DNA of 64,000 bases. Origin: JAEUJZ01 sp964460115 (GTDB lineage: Bacteria; Myxococcota_A; Polyangia; Palsa-1104; JAEUJZ01). The notes under the pieces are model-generated. The model searched no databases. It saw nothing but the letters and a program-made list of their open reading frames with translations, and was not told the DNA's origin. Numbering within the stretch: the stretch's first letter is position 1; every line of letters begins with the position of its first letter. This document shows positions 7,825 to 15,357 of this stretch, in pieces. The stretch is taken from the NCBI GenBank assembly GCA_964460115.1, contig CAYWPR010000022.1, positions 1-64,000 on the forward strand. The letters run 5' to 3'. Both the position numbers and the translations under genes were made by a program.

Positions 7825-9216
7825 ATGCGGCAAGACAATGCGCTGGAGGTAGCACGGCGCGTGCTTGTGCGCGTCGAGGGAGGCGCCTATGCGGCGCTTG
7901 CCCTATCGGGCGAGCTTACGCGCACGCAATGCGGTGATAAGGACAAAGGCCGTGCTTTGTGTACGGAGCTAGTCTACGGCAGCTTGCGCCGCCAGACGCG
8001 GCTGGATCGCGCGCTTTGTGCTCTTGCGCCGCGCGGCCTTGCGCGCATCGATCCGCAAGTGCGAACGCTTCTGCGGCTTGGCGCCTATCAAATCTTGTTT
8101 ATGAAAGTGCCGCCGCCGCTGGTTGTAGACCAAGTGGTCGATGTGGTGCGTCGGCTGCGTGGACCGGGTTTGGCGGGCTTTGTCAATGCGCTGCTGCGCC
8201 GTTTGGCCCGCGAAGGCGAGTCACCGCTGCCGCCATTGCCTGGTCCAAAAGCCTCCGATGGGCAATTTGTCGCGGCGCTTGCCGAGCAGCATGGCTTGCC
8301 GCCGTTTTTGGTCGCCGATCTTTTGGCGCAAAACGGACGCGAACAAACCGTGGCGCTCTGCGCGGCCTTTGAAGCGCCTGCGGCGCTGTGGTTACGCCTC
8401 AATTTGCTGCGCGGAACGCGAAGCGAGGCGCTTTTGGCGCTGACCCGCGAGGATGCCGATCTTGCGGATGGCCAGGCAGTCCCCGGACTTCCGGAAGCCC
8501 TGCGGCTGAGCAGCGGCTATCCATTTGGCGGAGCTGCTTACGGAAATGGCTGGTTTACGGCACAAGACCTTGGAGCGCAACTTGTCGCTCGGTTGCTATT
8601 GGCCGACACCGCCGAAGGTGCTTTGATTCTGCCGGAAGGGGCGTTTTTAGACGCCTGCTGTGGCATTGGCGGAAAGACCACCCATCTTTCGGCGCTGACT
8701 CAAAATCGACATCCTATCGATGCCGTGGATCAGTCGGTGCGCAAACTGGATTTGTGCCGCGATCACATCCATCGGCTCGGGTGCCAACAGGTCACTACCC
8801 TGGACGTCGACCTGTTGAATCGCGAAGCCTTGCAAAGCCGTCTACGCAAAAGTTATGCCGCAGTGCTGCTGGATGCGCCCTGCAGCGGTGTCGGAGTTTT
8901 GCGCCGTCACCCCGAAGCACGTCAGCGTTTGACGCAAAATCAGGTGCAAGAGCTAAAAGACGTGCAGCGCCAATTGTTAGAAAACCTCGCCCCCCATGTG
9001 AAACCCGGCGGCGTGCTGGTGTATGCCGTGTGCAGCCTGCTAAGCGCCGAAGGGCCCGAGCAAGCGGCGGCCTTTTTGCGCGCGCATTCCGATTTTGTTC
9101 CGCTGCCGCCCGCCGATGCGCTGCCCTGGACAAAGTATGGCTGGCCGCTGCGCACGCTGCCGCATCGCGACGATGCTGACGGATTTTTTGCCATCCGCTT
9201 TCGGCGTCTTCGCTAG
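7825..9216 (+). CDS. rsmB: RsmB, 16S rRNA m5C967 methyltransferase
   Basis: RsmB methylates C967 of 16S rRNA with S-adenosylmethionine. The 463-residue protein has the expected layout: an N-terminal NusB-like helical RNA-binding domain (about residues 5-140, including RLGAYQILFM and VNALLRRLAR), then a Rossmann methyltransferase domain with the SAM loop DACCGIGGKT near 276, the DAPCSG motif with Cys353, and the second catalytic motif AVCSLLSAEG with Cys403, which is the likely nucleophile. Length matches the family. It follows coxD by 15 bases and may be read from the same message, though it is functionally unrelated. Confidence 0.92.
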   Translation: MRQDNALEVARRVLVRVEGGAYAALALSGELTRTQCGDKDKGRALCTELVYGSLRRQTRLDRALCALAPRGLARIDPQVRTLLRLGAYQILFMKVPPPLVVDQVVDVVRRLRGPGLAGFVNALLRRLAREGESPLPPLPGPKASDGQFVAALAEQHGLPPFLVADLLAQNGREQTVALCAAFEAPAALWLRLNLLRGTRSEALLALTREDADLADGQAVPGLPEALRLSSGYPFGGAAYGNGWFTAQDLGAQLVARLLLADTAEGALILPEGAFLDACCGIGGKTTHLSALTQNRHPIDAVDQSVRKLDLCRDHIHRLGCQQVTTLDVDLLNREALQSRLRKSYAAVLLDAPCSGVGVLRRHPEARQRLTQNQVQELKDVQRQLLENLAPHVKPGGVLVYAVCSLLSAEGPEQAAAFLRAHSDFVPLPPADALPWTKYGWPLRTLPHRDDADGFFAIRFRRLR

Positions 9217-9254
9217 GCTATTTTTGATTTTGAACGATTCTTCGAGGATTTCTA

Positions 9255-9280
9255 AAGTCGCGCGGCAGCGTCGGCGACTT
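9255..9280. terminator. hairpin between convergent rsmB and outer-membrane gene
   Basis: A perfect seven-base inverted repeat (AAGTCGC / GCGACTT) with a twelve-base GC-rich loop lies in the 75-base gap between two convergent genes. No T-run follows on either strand, so it is at best a weak or factor-assisted bidirectional terminator. Confidence 0.35.
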
Positions 9281-9291
9281 GTCCGGAGCCG

Positions 9292-9948
9292 TTATAGGCC
9301 GATGTGAAAGCGAATGCCGGCTTTCAGCATCAAATGAAAGCCATGCGTCTGCGTCGATGCCGACATGCCCGATTCGTTGAACAGAACGGGATGGGCGCCG
9401 GCGAACATATAATGATAACCAAGCGTGGCGATCATTTGCACGGCCAGAAAGCGGTTGACGTTGTACTCAGCGCCGCCTTGGCCTTCAAGCGCCACGCCAA
9501 TGGTTGCGATTTGGTCATTATCTATCGGTGGATGCGGAGTGTAGGGAAAGCCGAAAACGAGTCCGCCATAGCCGCCCAAGGTTCCGGTCCAATCACCCGA
9601 GCCCAATCCGAAATCCCAACCGACCATGGCCTGCAGCGTCGAGCCGGAAAACCCTCGCGGAGTCATGAACTGATCGAACTGTAGGTAGATGTCGGTGTAC
9701 AGAACTTCGACACCGGCTCGCAATCCCAAAAGTCCGCCGCTTTGATCGTGGAAGAAGTCCGTTCCTTGCGGAGTGACACGGGAATTGAACTTGGGTTCTG
9801 TCCCATACATACCGCCTAGATATCCGTCGGCGTAAATTTCAAGCAATCGGGCTTCCGCCCGCTTCGAGGACACAAAGAAAGCCAGCAGGCCAATGAGCAG
9901 GAGCATTCGGCGAAAAGGGAGGCCCAGCAGTTTTTTCGTTCGGCACAT
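9292..9948 (-). CDS. outer-membrane beta-barrel protein
   Basis: This looks like a small outer-membrane barrel of unknown function. With the start chosen the 218-residue product begins with a signal peptide (MCRTKKLLGLPFRRMLLLIG, then cleavage probably after AEA near residue 33). The mature part is rich in glycine and in alternating hydrophobic strands ending in aromatic residues (LEIYADGYLGGMYG, VEVLYTDIYLQFDQF, GYHYMFAGAHPV), and the last strand (GFHLMLKAGIRFHIGL) resembles a barrel-closing strand. No ribosome binding site is clear, and a start 42 bases further in is possible. It is divergent from the ketosynthase-like gene with only about 25 bases between starts. Confidence 0.6.
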   Translation of the reverse strand: MCRTKKLLGLPFRRMLLLIGLLAFFVSSKRAEARLLEIYADGYLGGMYGTEPKFNSRVTPQGTDFFHDQSGGLLGLRAGVEVLYTDIYLQFDQFMTPRGFSGSTLQAMVGWDFGLGSGDWTGTLGGYGGLVFGFPYTPHPPIDNDQIATIGVALEGQGGAEYNVNRFLAVQMIATLGYHYMFAGAHPVLFNESGMSASTQTHGFHLMLKAGIRFHIGL

Positions 9949-9973
9949 ACCAATCATGATAGCAAATAGCGCC

Positions 9974-11284
9974 ATGTTTAGCGCCGTTAAGAGGGCCGAG
10001 GTGGTCATCACGGGGCTGGGAATGGTCACGCCGATTGGTGCCTCCATGGAGGCTTTTTTTGCGGCTTTGCGCAGCGGAAAAAGCGCCATCGGTCCAGAAC
10101 CGGCGCTTCGCAAATGGTTACCGGCCGATTTGTGGTCAGCGCATAACGACGGCCCAACCCTGGCGCGCGTCGGTGATTTTGGCGCGACGGCAGCTATAGA
10201 CGCCAGCCGGCGGCGTCGCATGCCGCGCCTTGGACAGTTCTGCGTGGTCGCCGCGCAGCAAGCCCTGGGCTTTGACTCGAGCACTCTGGCCGAATCGTCT
10301 TCCGGGTCGGTGTTGGTGCCAAGCCCAGGCTCGGTGATTGAACACTATGGACGCGAGCGCATCGGAGTGGTCCTGGGCACAGGCCTTGGCGCTTTGGAAT
10401 CGACGCTGGAATTTACGGTCCAGTACCTAAAAGACGGATTGGGAACGGCCTCGCCGGCGCTGTTTCCCTATACCGTGATGAATGCTGCATCGGCGCTCGT
10501 GGCCATGGAGCTTGGGCTTTACGGTCCGAATCTCACCGTCAATCATCGCGATCTATCGTTTGTCGAAGCAGTGGCCAGCGCCTGCGATCTGCTTTCTTGT
10601 GGCCGCCTGGATGCAGTTCTCGCCGGTGGTGCCGATGAACTAGATGCTTGGCTCTTGCATGCTTATGCCTGTCTTGGCGGGCTTTCGACAAACGGCGCGA
10701 TGTTGCCCTACGATCGCCACCGGCAGGGCTTTTGCCCGGGCGAGGGGGCGGTGCTGCTTTTGCTAGAGCGCGCCGAAGCCGCTCGCGTCCGCAAGGCCCG
10801 AGTGCTCGCGCGCATCGCCGGCATCGGGCGTCACGGGGATACTCGTCCACGTCTCGGCTGGCGCATTGAATCCGAGGTAGACGGTGCTGCGCGGGCAATC
10901 GAGGACAGTCTAGCCCAGGCCGCCATATCTCCCGCGGACATCGATTTTATCGCCGGCAGCGGCAACGGCACCACGTTAGACGCCATCGAAACGGCAATGC
11001 TGCGCCAGGCGCTTGGCCCCGCCCAAAAGCACATTCCCATCGCCTCGGTCCTGGGCCAGACCGGGGAATGGATGACCTCGGCCGGAGTTCGTCTGGGGGC
11101 GGCGCTTTATGCCCTTTGCACGCAGGCCTTGCCGGGTACAAAGTGCCAAGAGCCCGATGTCGATGCGGCGCTGCCCGGCCTATGTATAACGCCGCGTCCA
11201 TCTGCCACACCCATTCGCCACGCGCTCATTCCAACCCTGGCGCAGGGCGGCGGCAATGTGTCGCTTTTGCTCGCGGCTTCCTGA
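9974..11284 (+). CDS. ketosynthase-like protein lacking catalytic residues
   Basis: The fold is that of a beta-ketoacyl-ACP synthase (FabF/KS): EVVITGLGMVTPIGASM at the start, VLGTGLGALEST, FPYTVMNAASALVAMELG, and the GGADELD strand. The active-site positions are changed. The segment that should carry the nucleophile reads GPNLTVNHRDLSF (about residues 184-196) with no Cys; the first His motif (normally AHGT) reads GSGNGTT, and the second (normally GHTxGAAG) reads GQTGEWMTSAG. It therefore cannot act as a standard condensing enzyme and may be a chain-length-factor-like partner or a scaffold. No partner ketosynthase or acyl carrier protein lies in the window. The exact start (9956 or 9974) is uncertain. 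Confidence 0.75.
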   Translation: MFSAVKRAEVVITGLGMVTPIGASMEAFFAALRSGKSAIGPEPALRKWLPADLWSAHNDGPTLARVGDFGATAAIDASRRRRMPRLGQFCVVAAQQALGFDSSTLAESSSGSVLVPSPGSVIEHYGRERIGVVLGTGLGALESTLEFTVQYLKDGLGTASPALFPYTVMNAASALVAMELGLYGPNLTVNHRDLSFVEAVASACDLLSCGRLDAVLAGGADELDAWLLHAYACLGGLSTNGAMLPYDRHRQGFCPGEGAVLLLLERAEAARVRKARVLARIAGIGRHGDTRPRLGWRIESEVDGAARAIEDSLAQAAISPADIDFIAGSGNGTTLDAIETAMLRQALGPAQKHIPIASVLGQTGEWMTSAGVRLGAALYALCTQALPGTKCQEPDVDAALPGLCITPRPSATPIRHALIPTLAQGGGNVSLLLAAS

Positions 11285-11370
11285 CCGCGGGCGCCTAGCG
11301 CCTCGCTACCTGTAGCGCTCGGGCGAATTGGACTGCCGGGCCAGGCACTTTTCAGCTAGAGTGACCACGC

Positions 11371-12618
11371 ATGTCGAATCCAGATTCCTCCAATATGTCA
11401 GACTTTGCCGCGCTGCTTGCCGAATACGAGCAGCAGGGCAGCAGCAAAAAGAAATCGCAGCACCGTCCGGCTCTTTCCGTTGGTGCTGAGGTCCGTGGTC
11501 GAGTGGTGGCGATGAGCCGCGATGCCGTATTTGTCGATCTTGGCGGCAAGGACGACGGGGTTTTGGCCATTGACGAGGTGCGCGGTCCTGACGGCGAACT
11601 GACCGTACAGGTTGGCGACGAAGTGCAAGCCCGCGTGGTTGAAATCGAAGGGCGCGGTGGCGGTGTGGTTCTGCGCCGAATGCTCGGACGAGGTGGCGCC
11701 CAGGTGCAAGGAGCTGCCGAGCTGCGTCAGGCTTTTGAGCTAAACATTCCCGTCGAGGGTTTGGTCACCGGGGTGGTCAAAGGCGGTGTCGAGGTGCAAG
11801 TGACCGGAGTGCGGGCCTTCTGTCCCATCTCGCAGCTTGACTTGCGCCATATCGAAGACGCGCAAAGCTATGTCGGCCAGCGTCTGCAATTCAAGATCAC
11901 CCGTTTCGAAGAGGGGCGCAGCCTGAACCTGGTGCTGTCGCGGCGCTCGCTTTTGGAAGTCGAAGCGCGCGAGCGCGCGGCCGAGCTGCGCAAAAAGCTT
12001 GCCGTCGGAGCAGTACTGCGCGGCCGCGTCATCGCCTTAAAGGACTATGGCGCTTTTGTCGACCTTGGCGGCATCGAAGGGATGCTACACGTCAGCGAAC
12101 TGTCTTTTCAGCGCGCCCGCCATCCGCAGGATGTGCTGAGCCTTGGGCAGGAAATTGAAGTGCAAGTCATCAAGCTGGAACCAAGTTCCGGCACTGACTC
12201 GAAAAAGTCTGAAAAGATTTCGCTATCGCTAAAGTCGCTGGAGCGCGACCCTTGGATGGATATAGAGACGCGTTATACGTCGGGCACCCGCGTCACGGGG
12301 ACGGTGATGCGCATGGAAAGCTTTGGCGCCTTTATCGAATTAGAACCCGGGGTTGAAGGCCTTTTGCACATCGCGGAGCTTGGGCAAGGCATGGGACAGC
12401 GCGGCAAGCTGCGTCATCCCAAAGATGCGCTGCAAGTCGGCCAGCGCCTGGATTTGGTCATAAAGACCGTAGATCCGGAAAAACGCCGTTTGGCCCTGGA
12501 AATGGCCGCCACCCAAGCCGCGCGCGAAGAGGAAGCGGGCGCCAAAGCCATTATGGCCATGCAGGCTCCCGCGCGCTTGGGTACGCTCGGCGACCTTCTT
12601 GCGAAGCGCAAGAAGTAG
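11371..12618 (+). CDS. four-S1-domain RNA-binding protein (ribosomal protein S1-like)
   Basis: The 415-residue protein consists of four S1 (OB-fold) RNA-binding domains at about residues 30-100, 125-195, 205-290 and 300-390, each with the strand pattern G.V..G.V..I...GAFVDL. Domains 3 and 4 are the most canonical (KDYGAFVDLGGIEGMLHVSEL and SFGAFIELEPGVEGLLHIAEL). True RpsA usually has six domains in Gram-negative bacteria, so this is either a lineage-specific short S1 or a second S1-like protein. It would bind mRNA at the ribosome or act in RNA turnover. A second in-frame ATG eight codons in is possible. Confidence 0.85.
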   Translation: MSNPDSSNMSDFAALLAEYEQQGSSKKKSQHRPALSVGAEVRGRVVAMSRDAVFVDLGGKDDGVLAIDEVRGPDGELTVQVGDEVQARVVEIEGRGGGVVLRRMLGRGGAQVQGAAELRQAFELNIPVEGLVTGVVKGGVEVQVTGVRAFCPISQLDLRHIEDAQSYVGQRLQFKITRFEEGRSLNLVLSRRSLLEVEARERAAELRKKLAVGAVLRGRVIALKDYGAFVDLGGIEGMLHVSELSFQRARHPQDVLSLGQEIEVQVIKLEPSSGTDSKKSEKISLSLKSLERDPWMDIETRYTSGTRVTGTVMRMESFGAFIELEPGVEGLLHIAELGQGMGQRGKLRHPKDALQVGQRLDLVIKTVDPEKRRLALEMAATQAAREEEAGAKAIMAMQAPARLGTLGDLLAKRKK

Positions 12619-12663
12619 AAAGCCTGGTAAATTCCGTTGCACTCGGATAGGGTCGCGTAATAG

Positions 12664-13935
12664 ATGGCCGAGGAATTTCGCCCTACAACTTCGGAGGCTG
12701 CCGCTGGCTCTGCCAAGCCGGCGGATGGGCCACTTGAGCCTGGCGCTCCCATTCCGCCGGACGCCGTAGATCCCGAGTTGATTCGTCTGCCCGTGCCGCT
12801 GCCGCGGCGCCATCCGGGCGTAGCCATCGCCGTGCTGATTGTCGGGGTGCTTTTGCTGTATCGCTTGCGCGCCGATTTGCGCTATGCGCTGCAACCGACG
12901 GTGGCGACGGATATTGGCGATGCGACAAAGGGGCTTTTGAACAATCAGCTACAAAGCGCGCTGGAAAAGCACCTAAGCCTTCACGGCATTCCAGATCATC
13001 GCAATGGCCTGGCCTTTGAACCCAAAGGCGGACGGACGCGCACTCAGGTCTTTCGGCTTCTGGGAACCGGTTCGCGAGTTTATATCGCGACTCCGGTGCA
13101 GGGACAGCCGCCCTTTGTGAATAGCTGGAGCGGCCGGCTGCGCCGCTTTGATGATTTGTCCTTTGCCGAAACGCTGCGTAGCGAGTGGAAAAAGACGCAG
13201 ATCTCTCAGGCTGTGGATCTAAGCAAGCTGAAAGCCTTGCCTGCGGGAACTTTGCCGTCGCCGCTTACCATTAGCGATCGAGCCGGGCAGCCTTTGCACA
13301 TTTTGGCGCAACAGGATTTGCTGATCGATGTTTTGTTTGACGATGACGTCCGCGTGCTTTTGTCCAAGGACAAGTTTCCTTCGGAAGCCGATGCGCGGCG
13401 CGAGGTCGAACGTCTGCGTCTGGCGCACGGCCCGGGCGTCGAAACCCGTGACGGCTATGGCTACGTGCTGCGCCTGCCGCCTAAAGGCCTGGAAAGACAG
13501 CGGGTTTTGGCGCTGATTGATGCGCAGGGCATATGGCTGTGGCACCGCATCGAACCTTATCGCGTGCCCGCTGGCGCCGTGCAGCTTACGCCCGCGGGCT
13601 TAGTCTTGCCGGGGCCTGACGCGCTACAGCAACCGGTTCGTTACATGGAGCAGGAAGTTGCCGGAGGCGACTCTGCCGGTTCAGGCGCGCGCGATGCGAC
13701 CGCGCCGCGGCAGCTTGTTGCGCAAAAAGATCCAAGCACGCTGCTTTTGTGGGAACAAATACAAGCTGTGCAGGTCAGTGAAAATTTCAAGGTACCCAGC
13801 GACGCATTGCTGCTGATGGTCGGCGAGACCCCAAAGACGCAGTTTTATACGCTGCCCCTAAGCGCTCTACTGCTGCTCTTTATGAGCTTTAACGTCTGGT
13901 ACCTGCGCCGTTCCTGGCGCCGCCCCACAGCCTAG
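12664..13935 (+). CDS. unknown membrane protein with two terminal helices
   Basis: I do not recognise this family. The 423-residue protein has an acidic, Pro/Ala-rich cytoplasmic start, a transmembrane helix at about residues 55-73, a large extracytoplasmic domain of about 310 residues, and a second helix near the end (about 395-412) followed by a basic tail (RRSWRRPTA). The middle region has mixed alpha/beta character with no cysteines of note and no motif I can name. It is 45 bases downstream of the S1 gene on the same strand, so may share its transcript. Confidence 0.7.
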   Translation: MAEEFRPTTSEAAAGSAKPADGPLEPGAPIPPDAVDPELIRLPVPLPRRHPGVAIAVLIVGVLLLYRLRADLRYALQPTVATDIGDATKGLLNNQLQSALEKHLSLHGIPDHRNGLAFEPKGGRTRTQVFRLLGTGSRVYIATPVQGQPPFVNSWSGRLRRFDDLSFAETLRSEWKKTQISQAVDLSKLKALPAGTLPSPLTISDRAGQPLHILAQQDLLIDVLFDDDVRVLLSKDKFPSEADARREVERLRLAHGPGVETRDGYGYVLRLPPKGLERQRVLALIDAQGIWLWHRIEPYRVPAGAVQLTPAGLVLPGPDALQQPVRYMEQEVAGGDSAGSGARDATAPRQLVAQKDPSTLLLWEQIQAVQVSENFKVPSDALLLMVGETPKTQFYTLPLSALLLLFMSFNVWYLRRSWRRPTA

Positions 13936-13967
13936 CGTCAACCAACCCGCAGCCTCAGGCCCGGCGA

Positions 13968-13988
13968 CGAGGGAAGACGCTTCCCTCG
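13968..13988. terminator. strong bidirectional hairpin
   Basis: A perfect nine-base stem (CGAGGGAAG / CTTCCCTCG) with a three-base ACG loop sits between the convergent ends of the membrane-protein gene and the small basic gene. There is no long T-run, but position and stem strength make transcription termination in both directions likely. Confidence 0.6.
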
Positions 13989-14024
13989 GACGCTCGGACG
14001 GCTCGAGATGTACTTCCCTACTGT

Positions 14025-14189
14025 TTAGCTGCGCGCTACTTTGGCGGCGAGGCGCTGGGCGCGGCGTCGCGAGCGGGTGTTGGCCGTCCGCCTTCCGCCG
14101 GCTGCGCGCAGGCGCTTTTTGCGCTCTGCTTTGACGTGTTTGATATGGGTGCGGGCGCGCCCTTTTAGTTTGCGTTTGGTCCGGGCCAT
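14025..14189 (-). CDS. 54-residue very basic protein
   Basis: A short gene with a strong ribosome binding site (AAGGAG, six to seven bases before the ATG) encodes a 54-residue protein made mostly of Arg, Lys and Ala, starting MARTKRKLKGRARTHIKHVK and ending RLAAKVARS. Roughly half of the residues are Arg or Lys. Such a composition points to binding of RNA, the ribosome or DNA; it could be a small lineage-specific ribosomal protein or a nucleoid protein, but I cannot place it in a named family. A hairpin follows the gene and the aminotransferase gene lies 31 bases upstream in the same direction. The reverse strand is also open here but lacks comparable start signals. Confidence 0.7.
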   Translation of the reverse strand: MARTKRKLKGRARTHIKHVKAERKKRLRAAGGRRTANTRSRRRAQRLAAKVARS

Positions 14190-14220
14190 GATGTCTCCTT
14201 CGCGATGGCGGAAGACTGTA

Positions 14221-15357
14221 CTACATCTTGTTTGGAGAAGATAGCAGCTCGGCCAGGCGGCCTAGACCCATCGCGATCTGATCATGCGGAGCGACGAATG
14301 TAACGCGCACAAAACCTTCGCAACCAAGCGGCGCGCCCGGAATCACCACGACGTTGTGGCGCTCAAGCAGAGTCAGCACGAATCCCATCGAATCATGTTT
14401 CCATCTTTCGGAAAGACGAACCAGGCAGTAAAACGTTCCTTCGGGCGCGATATAGTCCAGCCCAAGTCGCCCAAGCGTCGCGCACAGGCTTTGTTGCTGT
14501 AGCAGATAATGCGCCCGGTGCGCGCTTAAGCGCTCGGGCTGCTCGAAAATGGCAATGGCGGCGCGTTGCGCCAGCGTGTCGGCGCACGATACCGCCAATT
14601 GATGCGCTTTCAAGATGGACGCGCGTACTTCTTCGGGCACAAGCAGCCAGCCCAGACGCAAGCCGGTCAGCGCGCAATTTTTGGACAGACTGCCGGCTAC
14701 AAGCGTCCGTGGATAAAAGCGGGCTGCTGAGGGCGGGGGCGCGGCCGTGTAGTAAAGTTCGCGATAGACCTCGTCGATCAAGAGATAGATCGGCGCGCTA
14801 TGGCGCAAAAGCCCTTCGGCCAGTCGCAAAAGTTCGACTTCGGGCCAGATGCGGGCGCTTGGATTGTTCGGACTCGCCAGAATAATCAGACGGGTGCGCG
14901 GACCGACAGCCGCCAGGACGCGTTCGGCATCGGCGGCAAAATCGGCATCGGGATCCAGTTGCACTTCCCGCACCGCCACCCCCTCCATGTGGCACAACTT
15001 GCTATATGCTGGAAAGGCCGGCAAAACCACCAATGCTTCGTCGGTGCGTGCATCAAGAAGGCATTTGATGGCCAAATACAGCGCCTCTTGCGAACCGATG
15101 GTGACAAACGCGGCTTCGGCGGTATCCATGCCGGGATAGCGAAAATAGCCGGCAATGGCAGCGCGCAATTCGGCAAATCCGGCATTGGGCGAATAGGGGC
15201 AGCCGTGCTCCTCGACCCAATTTAGCGCTTGGCGTAGCGGTTTTAGGTCTGGCCGCAAAAGCGGCTGTCCCATGCCCAAATCGATGGAATCAGGGCGTTT
15301 GCGGTCATTGATCGCGCGAATGACCGAGGGTGCAATGTCAGAAAGCAGCGGGTTCAT
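14221..15357 (-). CDS. class I/II PLP-dependent aminotransferase
   Basis: This enzyme should transfer an amino group between an amino acid and a 2-oxo acid using pyridoxal phosphate. The 378-residue protein is a fold-type I aminotransferase: substrate-loop start DLGMGQP (residues 27-32), SPNNPSAR (162-169) contacting the phosphate and carboxylate, DEVYRE (195-200), the Schiff-base lysine in SLSKNCALTGLRLGW (Lys226) and the final Arg in GFVRVTF. The family resembles aspartate/tyrosine/LL-diaminopimelate aminotransferases, and I cannot fix the substrate. Its start overlaps the uvrC stop by four bases, so it is co-transcribed with uvrC. Confidence 0.88.
   Translation of the reverse strand: MNPLLSDIAPSVIRAINDRKRPDSIDLGMGQPLLRPDLKPLRQALNWVEEHGCPYSPNAGFAELRAAIAGYFRYPGMDTAEAAFVTIGSQEALYLAIKCLLDARTDEALVVLPAFPAYSKLCHMEGVAVREVQLDPDADFAADAERVLAAVGPRTRLIILASPNNPSARIWPEVELLRLAEGLLRHSAPIYLLIDEVYRELYYTAAPPPSAARFYPRTLVAGSLSKNCALTGLRLGWLLVPEEVRASILKAHQLAVSCADTLAQRAAIAIFEQPERLSAHRAHYLLQQQSLCATLGRLGLDYIAPEGTFYCLVRLSERWKHDSMGFVLTLLERHNVVVIPGAPLGCEGFVRVTFVAPHDQIAMGLGRLAELLSSPNKM

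Noticed and set aside
9974..11284. Active FabF beta-ketoacyl synthase
   Set aside because: The nucleophile Cys and both His motifs are absent, so a standard condensing function is not supported.
14041..14244. Plus-strand open frame opposite the small basic gene
   Set aside because: Its reverse complement has a strong AAGGAG site, a better-composed basic protein and a hairpin after its stop. The plus-strand frame has none of these.
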